The translations under genes were made by a program, and so were the position numbers. A stretch of 64,000 bases of DNA from JAFNGF01 sp964567045. Lineage in GTDB: Bacteria > Planctomycetota > Phycisphaerae > Sedimentisphaerales > Anaerobacaceae. The stretch spans positions 1 to 64,000 of the forward strand of contig CAZMLE010000016.1 in NCBI GenBank assembly GCA_964567045.1. The letters are read 5' to 3'. This document shows, one piece after another, positions 16,800 through 25,683 of this stretch (positions within the stretch are counted from its first letter, which is position 1; every line of letters starts with the position of its first letter). The notes beneath the pieces were generated by a model that saw nothing but the letters and a program-made list of their open reading frames with translations, was not told the origin of the DNA and did not search any database.

Positions 16800-17801
16800 A
16801 TGGGCTGCAATCTGGCAATAGCAGGAGTAACCGGCGCGGTCGGGCAGGAATTTCTCAAAATCCTCGATGAACGCGACTTTCCCTTTGATTCGCTGAAAGT
16901 GCTGGCGAGCAGCCGATCTGCCGGCAAAAAAATCGAATTCAAAGGCAGGGAATACACCATCGAAGAAATGACCAAGAACAGCTTCAAGGGCGTCGATATA
17001 GCGCTATTTAGTGCAGGCGGAGCGCGAAGCAAGGAATTTGCCCCTGCTGCGGCGCAGGCCGGCGCCGTGGTGGTGGATAATACGTCCGCGTTCAGAATGG
17101 ACCCGAACGCGCCGCTGGTTATTCCGGAGATAAATCCGCAGAAAATCTATGAGCACAAAGGCATAATCGCCAATCCGAACTGCTCGACCATTATCGGCAT
17201 CGTGCCGGTTTGGCCCCTGCACAAGGCCAACCGCGTCAAACGGATGGTGGTCAGCACCTACCAGGCGGCCAGCGGCGCCGGAATGCAGGCGATGCTGGAG
17301 CTGGAAAACCAAAGCCGGGAAATTCTTGCGGGTAAAAAGCCGACCATGAGCGTCTTTCCGTATCAGATTGCCTTCAATTGTTTCAGCCACAACTCGGCGC
17401 TGGGGCCGAACGGCTACAACGAGGAAGAAACAAAGCTGGTCCGCGAAACCAGAAAAATCTTCGACTGCCCGGAGATCGCAATTACCGCTACGTGCATCCG
17501 TGTTGCCGTATTCAGGACTCACTGTGAAAGCATCAATCTGGAGTTTACCGACCCGATTACGGACGACCAGGTCAGGGACCTCTTGAGCACCGCGCCGGGC
17601 GTAAAGGTTATGGACGACCGTGAGCACAACCGATTCCCGATGCCGATCGATGCCACCGGCAAAGACGACATTCTTGTCGGGCGAATCCGGCAGGATGAAT
17701 CCATACCCGATAATCGCGGCATCAACATCTGGGTCGCCGGCGACCAGTTGCGAAAAGGCGCGGCCTTGAACGCCATCCAGATCGCCGAGAAGCTCCTCTA
17801 A
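16800..17801 (+). CDS. asd: Aspartate-semialdehyde dehydrogenase
   Basis: 333 residues. Reduces aspartyl phosphate to aspartate semialdehyde with NADPH, feeding lysine/diaminopimelate, threonine and methionine synthesis. The N-terminal Rossmann fold is clear (AGVTGAVGQEFLKILDERDFP), the catalytic Cys is in NPNCST (Cys128), and the RTHCES segment near residue 240 supplies the catalytic His. Length is normal for the family. AGGAG lies about eight bases before the ATG. It leads a short housekeeping operon with truA nine bases downstream. Confidence 0.96.
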   Translation: MGCNLAIAGVTGAVGQEFLKILDERDFPFDSLKVLASSRSAGKKIEFKGREYTIEEMTKNSFKGVDIALFSAGGARSKEFAPAAAQAGAVVVDNTSAFRMDPNAPLVIPEINPQKIYEHKGIIANPNCSTIIGIVPVWPLHKANRVKRMVVSTYQAASGAGMQAMLELENQSREILAGKKPTMSVFPYQIAFNCFSHNSALGPNGYNEEETKLVRETRKIFDCPEIAITATCIRVAVFRTHCESINLEFTDPITDDQVRDLLSTAPGVKVMDDREHNRFPMPIDATGKDDILVGRIRQDESIPDNRGINIWVAGDQLRKGAALNAIQIAEKLL

Positions 17802-17810
17802 TCGCTGACA

Positions 17811-18551
17811 ATGGCCGTTCGCAACATAAAACTGACCATCGCGTACGACGGCAGCAAATATCACGGCTGGCAAATCCAGCCGGGCCGAAGAACCATCCAG
17901 GGCGAACTCATCGAGGCGATCAGCGAACTGCTCGGATGGAGAGTTAGGGTATGCGGCGCCAGCAGAACCGATGCGGGCGTCAGCGCTCTGGGGCAGATTG
18001 CCGTTATTCAGATCGATGCGCCCATACCTACCGAGAGGCTCGCCAAGGCAATTAACGGCAGACTTCCTCCGGATATAACGGTCTGCGAAGCGGTTGAGGT
18101 TCCAATAGGATTCAATGTAATTGGGGCGGTCAATCGCAAATTGTACAGGTACACAATCTTCACCGGCTCGGTTCAGCCGGTATTGCGGATAAACCACTGC
18201 TGGCACATCCCTGCGAAGCTCGACATTGCGGCTATGAATGTTGCGGCAAAAACGCTGGTCGGTACCAGAGATTTCAAATCCTTCGCATCAGGGGCCGACA
18301 GGCGAGAGAACACGGTCCGAACGATTTTTCGTTGTGATGTCACCGGCGAAAACGATTGGATCTATGTTGATGTGGAAGGTGACAGCTTCTTGTATAATAT
18401 GGTGCGAAACATCGTCGGGACGCTGGCTGAAGTCGGAAGGGGCCGATGGAAGCCGGAAAAAGTGCTTGAAATTCTCCAGGCACGAGATCGAACCGCAGCC
18501 GGGCCGCTCGCACCGGCTGCAGGACTTTGCTTGATGCGCATTGAATATTGA
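17811..18551 (+). CDS. truA: tRNA pseudouridine(38-40) synthase
   Basis: 246 residues, normal length. Converts uridines 38-40 of the tRNA anticodon arm to pseudouridine. The catalytic Asp lies in SRTDAGVSAL (Asp54); KLTIAYDGSKYHGWQIQPG at the start and FLYNMVRNIVGTLAEVGRG near the end are signature segments. The ATG follows the asd stop by nine bases and the stop overlaps the next start, so it is part of the same transcript. Confidence 0.96.
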   Translation: MAVRNIKLTIAYDGSKYHGWQIQPGRRTIQGELIEAISELLGWRVRVCGASRTDAGVSALGQIAVIQIDAPIPTERLAKAINGRLPPDITVCEAVEVPIGFNVIGAVNRKLYRYTIFTGSVQPVLRINHCWHIPAKLDIAAMNVAAKTLVGTRDFKSFASGADRRENTVRTIFRCDVTGENDWIYVDVEGDSFLYNMVRNIVGTLAEVGRGRWKPEKVLEILQARDRTAAGPLAPAAGLCLMRIEY

Positions 18552-19720
18552 AAATCGTCCACATAATAACCAGATTGATACTTGGCGGTGCCCAGGAAAA
18601 TACCCTGATCACGTGTAAGCTGCTGGCGGAGCGCGGGCACGATGTCACGCTGATCACCGGGCCGGCTATCGGACCTGAAGGCGGTCTTTTTAATCAGACC
18701 AAGAATCAGAAATATGAAGTCATAGTCATCAATAAACTCAGACGGGCAATTGATCCATTTAAGGACTTGATAAGCTACCACCAAATCAAAAAGCACCTGC
18801 GGCGGATTCAGCCCGACATCGTCCACACACACTCCGCTAAGGCAGGCATACTCGGACGATTTGCCGGCCACCGTCTGAGAGGAGAATGGGCAGAAAACCG
18901 GCCAGCAATAGTCCATACAATACATGGTCTGGCTTTTCATCCACATCAAAATAAATGCCTGAACAAATTTTATATCGCTCTGGAAGAATCCGCTGCCAGG
19001 CGAACGGATTTCTTCATCAGTGTTGCTGATGCTATGACCAGCCAGCAAAAAGCTGCCGGCATCGGCATAGATAAGCCTTATGTCACAGCCTACTCAGCCA
19101 TCGAACAAGAGCAATTCTTGCAGCCTATGCCACAAGAGCGCAGAAACGACTTCAGGCGAAAATATGGAATCGACCGGGATGCCATTGTGCTTATCACCAT
19201 CGCCCGCCTCTTTATGCTCAAGGGACATGATTACATCATTGAATCTGCTCGCCTGCTGGTGCCACGTTTTCAAAACGCTTTCTGGTTGTTCGTCGGCGAT
19301 GGAAATCTTGCCGACTATTACAAAGAACAGGTCCGGCGGTTGGGACTGGCTGAAAGAATCAAATTTACAGGGCTCCTGTCACCAAGCGAAATTCCGCTTG
19401 CCATACAATCATCGGATATTCTGGTGCACTGTTCGCTGAGGGAAGGCCTTGCACGGACTTTGCCGCAGGCGATGTTATGCGGTAAGCCAGCTATTTCGTT
19501 CGATCTCGATGGGGCAAGCGAAGTGGTAAATGAAAACACGGGCCGGCTGATTGAGCCGAAAAATGTCGAACAATTAACGCAGGCCTGCGCAGAATTGATC
19601 GAAGATGAGAATTTGCGAAAAAAACTTGGCGAGGCAGGCAGAAAATTTGTAAAAGAGAAATTCGCGCCGGAGAAAATGATTGATACAATCGAGGCGGTGT
19701 ATCGAAAACTGCTGGAGTAG
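18548..19720 (+). CDS. Glycosyltransferase family 4
   Basis: 390 residues. The start is a TTG that overlaps the truA stop (TTGA), giving MKIVHIITRLILGGAQENTL, the usual GT4 opening with the Gly-rich loop. The C-terminal Rossmann half shows IARLFMLKGHDYIIES, FVGDG, and CSLREGLARTLPQAMLCGKP, the nucleotide-sugar-binding region (its second acidic residue is Gln here). Predicted cytoplasmic enzyme that adds a sugar to a lipid or polysaccharide intermediate; acceptor and donor are unknown. No other polysaccharide genes are adjacent. Confidence 0.88.
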   Translation: MKIVHIITRLILGGAQENTLITCKLLAERGHDVTLITGPAIGPEGGLFNQTKNQKYEVIVINKLRRAIDPFKDLISYHQIKKHLRRIQPDIVHTHSAKAGILGRFAGHRLRGEWAENRPAIVHTIHGLAFHPHQNKCLNKFYIALEESAARRTDFFISVADAMTSQQKAAGIGIDKPYVTAYSAIEQEQFLQPMPQERRNDFRRKYGIDRDAIVLITIARLFMLKGHDYIIESARLLVPRFQNAFWLFVGDGNLADYYKEQVRRLGLAERIKFTGLLSPSEIPLAIQSSDILVHCSLREGLARTLPQAMLCGKPAISFDLDGASEVVNENTGRLIEPKNVEQLTQACAELIEDENLRKKLGEAGRKFVKEKFAPEKMIDTIEAVYRKLLE

Positions 19721-19855
19721 TGAATAGCACAAGCCATTGGGTAAAAAAGGGCATTCCCGCAGATGAGTAAGAGTCTAAGGCCCTGCTAGAGCAATTGTTA
19801 CGGGCCTGATGATAAGAGGCTTCTTAACGACAGGGAACTTCAGGCCATCGACGCC

Positions 19856-20707
19856 TTGGAGGATTCTATTAGCCCGTTGGACAACCAAACGGTCGCCATA
19901 AGGCAGCTTATCACGCGCTTCGAGGCGTGCTATCACGAGGCGGATAAAGAGGCCGAGCGTATTGTAAAAGCCATAGGTACCGGGCGCTGCCCAAGGGAGT
20001 CTAAGGCGCGGCCGCCAAAACGCAAAAAGGAATTGCAGAATTCTCGCCGCATACTTTCTCGCTGGTGCAAAAATCCAGCCATCAGGAGCATAGATTCGGA
20101 TGTCGGTGGCATACCGGCGGATCAGCTATTGACCTTTATCGGAGAACCAAGCCCTCTTAAGATATGGCAGGTGGAGCGAATAGTAGATAAGGTTAGCCAG
20201 GCTCTGGATCCCAGCCGGCCCTATCATAGGATGGCCCTGGATCTCGGCGACTATGGTGAGCCGGGCGCATCTCCTGCGGGAAAATATTACGAGGACAACT
20301 CAACTTTTCTGGAGCAAACCAAACACACTATCATACATGATACAGCAGATGGCCGAAAATCAAAGGTATCTCTGGCTATGGCTATAGACCTGCTGATGCC
20401 ATGTCACTGGGACTTCGTCGGAGGTCTCGTTATTATTCTCAAGGCAATCGGTGGAGACCTCCACCCAGCCAGGCCATTTGCATGCTGTATACGAAATATC
20501 AAGCTAAGCCCCCTTTGCGACAGGCTGAAGATTATTTCGAATACGCTCAGGGCCTTCTGGAAGGGCAAAAAGACAATCAAGAATGTAGACCGCGCCATCC
20601 TCGCATCTTTGGGTGAGGCGACGCCGGTCAGGCGTTGGCTTGCCGCATCGCTGGATAAGACCATAAGATTGCACTTGACTCTGCCTTTTGAGATAGATTT
20701 ATCATAG
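19856..20707 (+). CDS. Hypothetical protein, 5' end possibly degraded
   Basis: I do not recognise this protein. 283 residues if started at the TTG at 19856; rich in charged residues, with a basic stretch (KARPPKRKKELQNSRRIL) near residue 55 and a His/Asp-containing middle (QTKHTIIHDTADGRKSK). No signal peptide or membrane segment. The frame is open back to 19790, where it is cut by a TAG that lies in frame with an ATG at 19763; in the next frame 19771-19806 reads ESKALLEQLLRA, which looks like protein. The gene may therefore have lost its true start through small indels. It is followed after 14 bases by DUF3795 genes. Confidence 0.45.
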   Translation: MEDSISPLDNQTVAIRQLITRFEACYHEADKEAERIVKAIGTGRCPRESKARPPKRKKELQNSRRILSRWCKNPAIRSIDSDVGGIPADQLLTFIGEPSPLKIWQVERIVDKVSQALDPSRPYHRMALDLGDYGEPGASPAGKYYEDNSTFLEQTKHTIIHDTADGRKSKVSLAMAIDLLMPCHWDFVGGLVIILKAIGGDLHPARPFACCIRNIKLSPLCDRLKIISNTLRAFWKGKKTIKNVDRAILASLGEATPVRRWLAASLDKTIRLHLTLPFEIDLS

Positions 20708-20721
20708 AAAAGAGGTACAAA

Positions 20722-21066
20722 ATGGATGAAATGATAAGTTTTTGCGGTTTGCTGTGTAACGAATGTGGTGCATTCATCGCAACAAAGAACAATGACGACG
20801 CCAAGCGTGCGGAGGTGGCCGAACTCTGGCACAAGACATATAAGGTGCACCTTAAGCCGGAAGACATCAATTGCAGTGGTTGTCTGTCGGATGCCGAGCC
20901 GCTTTTCATGCACTGCCGAGTATGCCAGGTAAGAAAGTGCGGAAAAGGAAAGGCCATCGGGAATTGCGCATATTGTGACCAATATGCATGTGAAGAACTC
21001 GAAAAGATATTCAAGATGGCCCCGGAGACAAAGAAGCGATTGGACAAGATAAGAACCAGGCTCTAA
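20722..21066 (+). CDS. DUF3795 cysteine-rich protein
   Basis: 114 residues. Small soluble protein with the Cys pattern of DUF3795: CGLLCNEC near the start, CSGCLSD in the middle, then CRVCQVRKCGKGKAIGNCAYC, enough thiols to bind a metal or an iron-sulfur cluster. Function of the family is unknown. AGAGG lies about seven bases before the ATG. First of three tandem copies in this region, with the same orientation as the next. Confidence 0.85.
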   Translation: MDEMISFCGLLCNECGAFIATKNNDDAKRAEVAELWHKTYKVHLKPEDINCSGCLSDAEPLFMHCRVCQVRKCGKGKAIGNCAYCDQYACEELEKIFKMAPETKKRLDKIRTRL

Positions 21067-21089
21067 TTCTGCTGAAAAGTAAGAAAAAG

Positions 21090-21455
21090 ATGGATGAGAT
21101 GCTCGCTTATTGTGGCCTCGTTTGTAATACATGCCCTATTTATTTGGCAACGAGAGAGCAGAACCGAAACAAGAAACGCCGAATGAGGGCTGAGATTGCA
21201 CGGAAAATCAACGATATATACAAACAGGAATTAGAGGCTGAGGATGTCACCGACTGCGATGGATGTCTGATGGAAGCCACAAGACTCTTTTCAGGCTGTT
21301 ACAAGTGCCAAATAAGGAAATGTGCAAGAGGCAAGGCGGTTGAGAATTGTGCGTATTGTGACGAATACCCCTGCGAACAGCTAAAGAGATTTTTTGATTG
21401 CGAGCCGGATGCCAAATCGCGGCTGGACGCAATAAGGAAAAGATTCTACAAATAA
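21090..21455 (+). CDS. DUF3795 cysteine-rich protein, second copy
   Basis: 121 residues, starting 23 bases after the first copy. Same layout: CGLVCNTCPIYLAT, a basic insertion (NRNKKRRMRAE), CDGCLMEATRLFSGCYKCQIRKC and NCAYCDEYPC. It is closer to the broken third copy (22379-22750) than to the first. The two intact copies probably arose by tandem duplication. A 13-bp inverted repeat follows the stop directly. Confidence 0.85.
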   Translation: MDEMLAYCGLVCNTCPIYLATREQNRNKKRRMRAEIARKINDIYKQELEAEDVTDCDGCLMEATRLFSGCYKCQIRKCARGKAVENCAYCDEYPCEQLKRFFDCEPDAKSRLDAIRKRFYK

Positions 21456-21457
21456 AG

Positions 21458-21506
21458 GTGTGACCTGACATGAAATTTTCCAGAAAGAGTCTCTGTCAGG
21501 TCACAC
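21458..21506. repeat. Perfect 13-bp inverted repeat between convergent genes
   Basis: GTGTGACCTGACA (21458-21470) and TGTCAGGTCACAC (21494-21506) with a 23-base loop, placed between the converging stops of the second DUF3795 gene and the EF-hand gene. It could act as a terminator in both directions, though no T-run follows; it may also be a small mobile palindrome. Confidence 0.6.
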
Positions 21507-21520
21507 TATCTTACCGCGCA

Positions 21521-21985
21521 TCAAGCGGTTACACTAACGCCGGAGCTTTGCATCATTTCCAAAACGGTTTTAATCTCGTCATCGGAAAGGTTAAGTTGAC
21601 TCAAGATTTGGGTTAACAAATCAGTTGCGCTTTGATTACTTTCGTCAGACTGCTCAGTACCCACCTGTGCCAAAATACTCTTGAGCTGATTTATATCAGG
21701 CTGCTCACCGTCCGGCAATCCGGGAAACCCTTCCATATTTTCCATATCTTCTGTAATCTTGGAAATTAGCTCATCCTTAGTGACACTGCCGTCGTCGTTA
21801 GCATCGGCATCGAGGATTCTTTGTGCGCGTTGGCTGCCTTTGCTAATTTCATCTGCGCTCAAGACGCCATCTCCATTGGTATCGAGGTCGTCTATCACAC
21901 GACTAGCCATGTCACTTGGACTCGGTGGCCCCATTCCATACATGCGTGGCATAGGCATATTCTGCCCAATTTCGCTGACATTCAT
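21521..21985 (-). CDS. EF-hand calcium-binding protein
   Basis: 154 residues from the ATG at 21985 (AAGGAG nine bases upstream; an ATG at 21994 would touch that site). Two canonical EF-hand loops, DLDTNGDGVLSADE and DADANDDGSVTKDE, each with Asp/Asn at positions 1, 3 and 5 and Glu at 12, followed by an acidic Ser/Gln-rich tail (SDDEIKTVLEMM). No signal peptide is visible in the chosen frame. Presumed calcium binding; the partner is unknown. Confidence 0.8.
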   Translation of the reverse strand: MNVSEIGQNMPMPRMYGMGPPSPSDMASRVIDDLDTNGDGVLSADEISKGSQRAQRILDADANDDGSVTKDELISKITEDMENMEGFPGLPDGEQPDINQLKSILAQVGTEQSDESNQSATDLLTQILSQLNLSDDEIKTVLEMMQSSGVSVTA

Positions 21986-22315
21986 AATGATCATCTCCTT
22001 TCTTACCAGCGTTTGAGGTAACTTGCCTTTGGTGTCTTCTTTAACCTGTGGCAACACACACTCTGTGAGTTTGACAACCACAGGATAATGGTAAGAGATG
22101 AGCAAATCTTGTGCCAAGTCGATTGGTTATCATCTATTCTCGCCAAGTCTTTGTTTTTACGGCACGGCTCGCATTTACAGATACCAATCTTCGGTCTCTA
22201 ATCGAGTTGCGCCGGCACATTTTTCCTTTGCAATCGGAACTTTCTGCCGGCACCATAAATTCCCGAACAACTTTCCTCCAATGTTATAGCCTGATACAGT
22301 ACCATCTTGAACGAG
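21986..22315. other. Intergenic region upstream of the EF-hand gene
   Basis: About 330 bp with no supported gene. The reading frame of the EF-hand gene stays open to 22117 but the extra residues do not look conserved. I see no clear promoter or repeat until the inverted repeat at 22316. Confidence 0.5.
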
Positions 22316-22380
22316 ACAAAGGCACAGAGACACAAAGGCACTAAGTTAGTTTGTCGCCTCTGTCCCTTTGTGGCTTTGGT
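22316..22380. repeat. Imperfect inverted repeat abutting the broken DUF3795 copy
   Basis: ACAAAGGCACAGAGACACAA on the left is roughly complementary to GTCCCTTTGTGGCTTTGG on the right. The remaining DUF3795 coding sequence starts exactly where this repeat ends, so the 5' part of that gene has been replaced. Confidence 0.6.
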
Positions 22381-22750
22381 CTGGTGGAAGCTGGAAAATT
22401 CTTTTTAGGCTGTCACAAGTGTGAAATAAGGAAATGTGCAAGAAGGTTAACTTTCGCACTTTTTGAGAGCCAAAATCGCTGCCAAGCAGGGCTTTATGTG
22501 CGATCTGGAATTAAACACATGTTCGAGAAAAGCTCCGAACATCACATAATTTCGCCGAGTGCAGGCTACAGGGCCTACGGCTCAAATCTACCCAGGTTAA
22601 CATCTTGGCAAAAGTGCGAAAGTTAACAGAAGCAAATGTGTTGAGAATTGCGCATATTGTAGCAAATACATATGCGAAAAGCTCAATAAGGTCTTTGTGA
22701 CAGAGCCAGATGCCAAAGCACGATTGGATATGATAAGAAACACACTTTAA
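22379..22750 (+). pseudogene. Third DUF3795 gene, truncated and split by a MITE
   Basis: The fragment starts with GLVEAGKFFLGCHKCEIRKCAR and is interrupted by a 182-bp element at 22446. If the element and one copy of its AGAAG duplication are removed, the frame reads on without error through CARSKCVENCAYC and EPDAKARLDMIRNTL to a TAA at 22748-22750, matching the end of the second copy. The 5' third (start codon and first Cys pair) is missing, replaced by the inverted repeat at 22316-22380. Non-functional. Confidence 0.9.
22446..22627. mobile_element. 182-bp MITE with 18-bp TIRs and 5-bp target duplication
   Basis: The ends are perfect inverted copies of GTTAACTTTCGCACTTTT, flanked by direct AGAAG (22441-22445 and 22628-22632). 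The inside has no transposase and holds a smaller palindrome (ATGTTCG ... CGAACAT). The insertion site can be read exactly because excision restores a DUF3795 reading frame. It would need a transposase in trans. Confidence 0.92.
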
Positions 22751-22772
22751 TTTCTCGGTATTGATAAAAAAT

Positions 22773-23840
22773 ATGACTTTACTTCCGTTCTTCCTACTGG
22801 CTCCATTTCTGTCGCAGAGCAAAGGCCTGGAATGGGTTAGCGTCTCGCAAGATAATCGGGCGTTCGCATTTAAGGAGTCAGGCCGGAGATTTGTGCCGTG
22901 GGGCTTCAATTATGACCACAACCGAGACGGTCGGCTGCTTGAAGATTACTGGGAGCGTGAGTGGGACACCATCGCGCAAGATTTCCGTGAGATGAAACAG
23001 CTCGGAGCCAACATTGTTCGAGTCCATCTTCAGCTCGGCAAGTTCATGGATGAGCCGAACGAGCCCAACGAAGCGTTACTGGATAGACTCGTACGTCTGG
23101 TCGGCTTCGCTGAACGGCTGGAGCTCTATCTTGATGTCACGGGCCTGGGCTGCTACCACAAAAAAGATGTCCCACCATGGTACGATCAACTTTCTGAGCA
23201 AGAGCGATGGAACGTTCAGGCACATTTCTGGGAAGCCGTTGCAGAAAGATGCGCCAAGAGTCCCGCTATCTTCTGCTACGACCTTATGAACGAGCCGGTC
23301 GTAGGCGGCGGTAAGCGAACTGATTGGCTCGGTCCTGCCAAGGCCCTCAAACATTTTGTTCAGTTTATTGCGATTGAGCAAGGCTCACGAGACCGTCCGG
23401 CAATCGCGGTGCAATGGATTAAGCAGCTATCGGCGGCAATTCGTAAGCACGACCGCCGGCATCTAATTACCGTAGGCCTGGTTCCCTGGAGCTTGGAAGG
23501 GAAAGGACTCACGTCAGGCTTTGTACCGGCGAAAATCGTCCGGGACCTGGACTTTATCAGTGTGCACATCTATCCTGAGCAATCGAAACTGCCCGAAGCG
23601 ATGGCAACTCTGGCAGGCTTTTGCGTCGGAAAGCCTGTCGTTATCGAGGAGACGTTCCCGCTTAGATGTTCGATGGCTGAGCTGGGGCGGTTCATTGAAG
23701 AGTCGAGAAAATACGCCGCCGGCTGGATAGGATTCTATTGGGGCAAAACGCCCAACGAGTATAGAGCATCCAGCGAAATCGCGGACGCTCTGACGTTAGG
23801 CTGGCTTGAATTCTTCCGGAGAAACAGTCCTGGTAAGTAG
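22773..23840 (+). CDS. Secreted GH5-like glycoside hydrolase
   Basis: 355 residues from the ATG at 22773 (the frame also offers a TTG at 22761). Short signal peptide (MTLLPFFLLAPFLSQSKG), then a cellulase/mannanase-type barrel: FVPWGFNYDH opening, LGANIVRVHLQLG, the acid/base Glu in CYDLMNEPV and the nucleophile Glu in VVIEETFPL. Both catalytic residues are present. Likely acts on beta-linked glucan or mannan outside the cytoplasm; the substrate is not deducible. The next gene follows after 22 bases in the same direction. Confidence 0.82.
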   Translation: MTLLPFFLLAPFLSQSKGLEWVSVSQDNRAFAFKESGRRFVPWGFNYDHNRDGRLLEDYWEREWDTIAQDFREMKQLGANIVRVHLQLGKFMDEPNEPNEALLDRLVRLVGFAERLELYLDVTGLGCYHKKDVPPWYDQLSEQERWNVQAHFWEAVAERCAKSPAIFCYDLMNEPVVGGGKRTDWLGPAKALKHFVQFIAIEQGSRDRPAIAVQWIKQLSAAIRKHDRRHLITVGLVPWSLEGKGLTSGFVPAKIVRDLDFISVHIYPEQSKLPEAMATLAGFCVGKPVVIEETFPLRCSMAELGRFIEESRKYAAGWIGFYWGKTPNEYRASSEIADALTLGWLEFFRRNSPGK

Positions 23841-23862
23841 GTTTTTGTAAGGAGTTCTAATC

Positions 23863-24816
23863 ATGCCCGAAAAGAATACCTCTCGCCGAAGGTTTATGAA
23901 AGATGCTGGGTTGGCGGCTGGCGCCATGCTAATAGGCGCTGGCAGCGCCAAACCAGCCGACAGAAAAAAACAGAATAAGCTGCACTTGGCCTGCAACGTG
24001 TATCCCTGGACCGTGTTTTATCAGCGTGAGGGACGCGACTTCAATAAGGACCTGGATAAGGGCCTCGCGGAGGTGGCGGCCAGCGGGGTAGACGGCTTTG
24101 AGCCAATTATCAACGCCCCGCAAGATATCGACAAGCTCGCGCCACTGCTGGAAAAACACAGCCTGCAAATGCGCTCGCTGTACGTCAATAGCACACTACA
24201 CGAGCGGGACCAAGCCGATAACAGCATCGAAGGTGTGCTGGCTATTGCCGAGGAGGCAAAAAAACGCCTGGGCACACAAATTATCGTGACAAATCCCAGC
24301 CCTATCCGCTGGGGCGGGCCAGAGAACAAGAATGATGCCCAGCTTAAGGTCCAGGCAGAAGCTCTACAAAAGCTCGCCCGCCAATTAAAAGCAATGGGCT
24401 TGACGCTGGCCTTTCACAATCACGATATTGAGCTACGAAACGCCGCCCGCGAATTTCATCACATGATGGTGGGTACAGATCCAACCTGTGTCACGCTGTG
24501 CCTCGATGCTCACTGGATTTACCGCGGCGCGGGCAATTCGCAGGTTGCGCTATTTGACGTATTGAACCTGTACGGCTCCAGAGTCACTGAGCTGCACCTT
24601 CGCCAGTCTAAAGACAATATCTGGACTGAGACATTTGATGATGGTGACATTGACTATCCGGCTCTGGCAAAATACCTGCTGGATATCGGCGTAAAACCGC
24701 ATATTGTTCTGGAACAGGCTGTCGAAGCCGGCTCACCAAAAACGATGGGACCGGTCGAGGCCTTTCGCAAAAACAGCCAATACGCCAGAGAAGTCTTCTC
24801 CAGATTTGCCACGTGA
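23863..24816 (+). CDS. Tat-exported sugar phosphate isomerase/epimerase-like TIM-barrel protein
   Basis: 317 residues. GGAG lies eight bases before the ATG. The N-terminus SRRRFMKDAGLAAGAMLIGAG is a twin-arginine signal, so the protein is exported folded, probably with bound metal. The barrel of the xylose-isomerase-like superfamily shows FHNHDIEL, CLDAHWIYRGAG, ELHLRQSKDNIW and HIVLEQA, with His, Asp and Glu at usual metal positions. Substrate unknown. It is probably co-transcribed with the GH5-like gene and may process a released sugar. Confidence 0.85.
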   Translation: MPEKNTSRRRFMKDAGLAAGAMLIGAGSAKPADRKKQNKLHLACNVYPWTVFYQREGRDFNKDLDKGLAEVAASGVDGFEPIINAPQDIDKLAPLLEKHSLQMRSLYVNSTLHERDQADNSIEGVLAIAEEAKKRLGTQIIVTNPSPIRWGGPENKNDAQLKVQAEALQKLARQLKAMGLTLAFHNHDIELRNAAREFHHMMVGTDPTCVTLCLDAHWIYRGAGNSQVALFDVLNLYGSRVTELHLRQSKDNIWTETFDDGDIDYPALAKYLLDIGVKPHIVLEQAVEAGSPKTMGPVEAFRKNSQYAREVFSRFAT

Positions 24817-24975
24817 AAGGCGCATATCCACATAGGTAGCGCCCAAATGACGAATGTCATTCCAGGTAAGGCGGGAATCCAGAACGCCTGAAAGAACGGT
24901 ACCGTAAGCACACCGAGGATACAATCATACTTTTGAAGATTAATCTTGGGGGTAGCGAAGATGGCACGTTTCACG

Positions 24976-25683
24976 CTACAGTTCAAACTCCTCTGGAAGG
25001 GCATGGGCTCTCTCGTTAACGAAGTCTAAAAGCTGTAAAAGTATAAACGCGGGAGCAATACCTGGGAGTGCGATCGGTAGTAATACAAATCTGGCCCATC
25101 TTGGAAGTGGCCAAAGAAACCTTCTAAAAAAAAAGTCTGTGTACTTGTCTTTTCCTACTAACGCAAATTCGATGTGTTCCACACCCTTAACCGTACCTAA
25201 GAGTCTTACATCATTGCTCGATGTTCCGGTATGGTATAGGTCCACCACTATCCCTTCGTTAAAGTGAAAATAATCGAATTCTATGAAAAGTGTCTGTTTA
25301 TCTTCGCTTAATGTTATTCTAAAGTTATTGGCCTGTTTTTTCGAGAAGGTAATTTCAGAATCCAGTATCTTGTATTCTTCGGCGATCTCGATCCGTATCT
25401 TATCTTGAGGTGCAACATCGGACCAGTTTATAGTTTCCCGCCCTTTGTTCCATAGACCCACTTTGGTCAGTGTGAAGTTTTTTACTGGTCCCCCCTTATA
25501 CAAGATCGCTAACCCTTTCAGCCTGGCGGCCTTCTCGTTTAACAGACTAAAGGTTTTGATATTGTATACAGGTTTTCGTTCCTTCTTAGTCTTTCTGTAA
25601 AGTATGACTGAGACCAGAATACTGCCAACTGCCAATACAAGAAAAACAACATTCAGAGCTGTCGTCCATTCAGGCATATTCAT
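24976..25683 (-). CDS. Hypothetical protein with two membrane segments
   Basis: Not assigned to a known family. About 235 residues from the ATG at 25683. An N-terminal membrane helix (ALNVVFLVLAVGSILVSVILY) is followed by a basic stretch (RKTKKERKP), a ~140-residue beta-rich domain and a C-terminal hydrophobic stretch (FVLLPIALPGIAPAFILLQLL). The middle domain would lie in the cytoplasm or periplasm depending on topology. No operon partners: the neighbours are convergent or remote. Confidence 0.65.
   Translation of the reverse strand: MNMPEWTTALNVVFLVLAVGSILVSVILYRKTKKERKPVYNIKTFSLLNEKAARLKGLAILYKGGPVKNFTLTKVGLWNKGRETINWSDVAPQDKIRIEIAEEYKILDSEITFSKKQANNFRITLSEDKQTLFIEFDYFHFNEGIVVDLYHTGTSSNDVRLLGTVKGVEHIEFALVGKDKYTDFFFRRFLWPLPRWARFVLLPIALPGIAPAFILLQLLDFVNERAHALPEEFEL

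Noticed and set aside
22118..22315. Short open frames upstream of the EF-hand gene
   Set aside because: No ribosome site, no homology pattern, and composition consistent with non-coding DNA.
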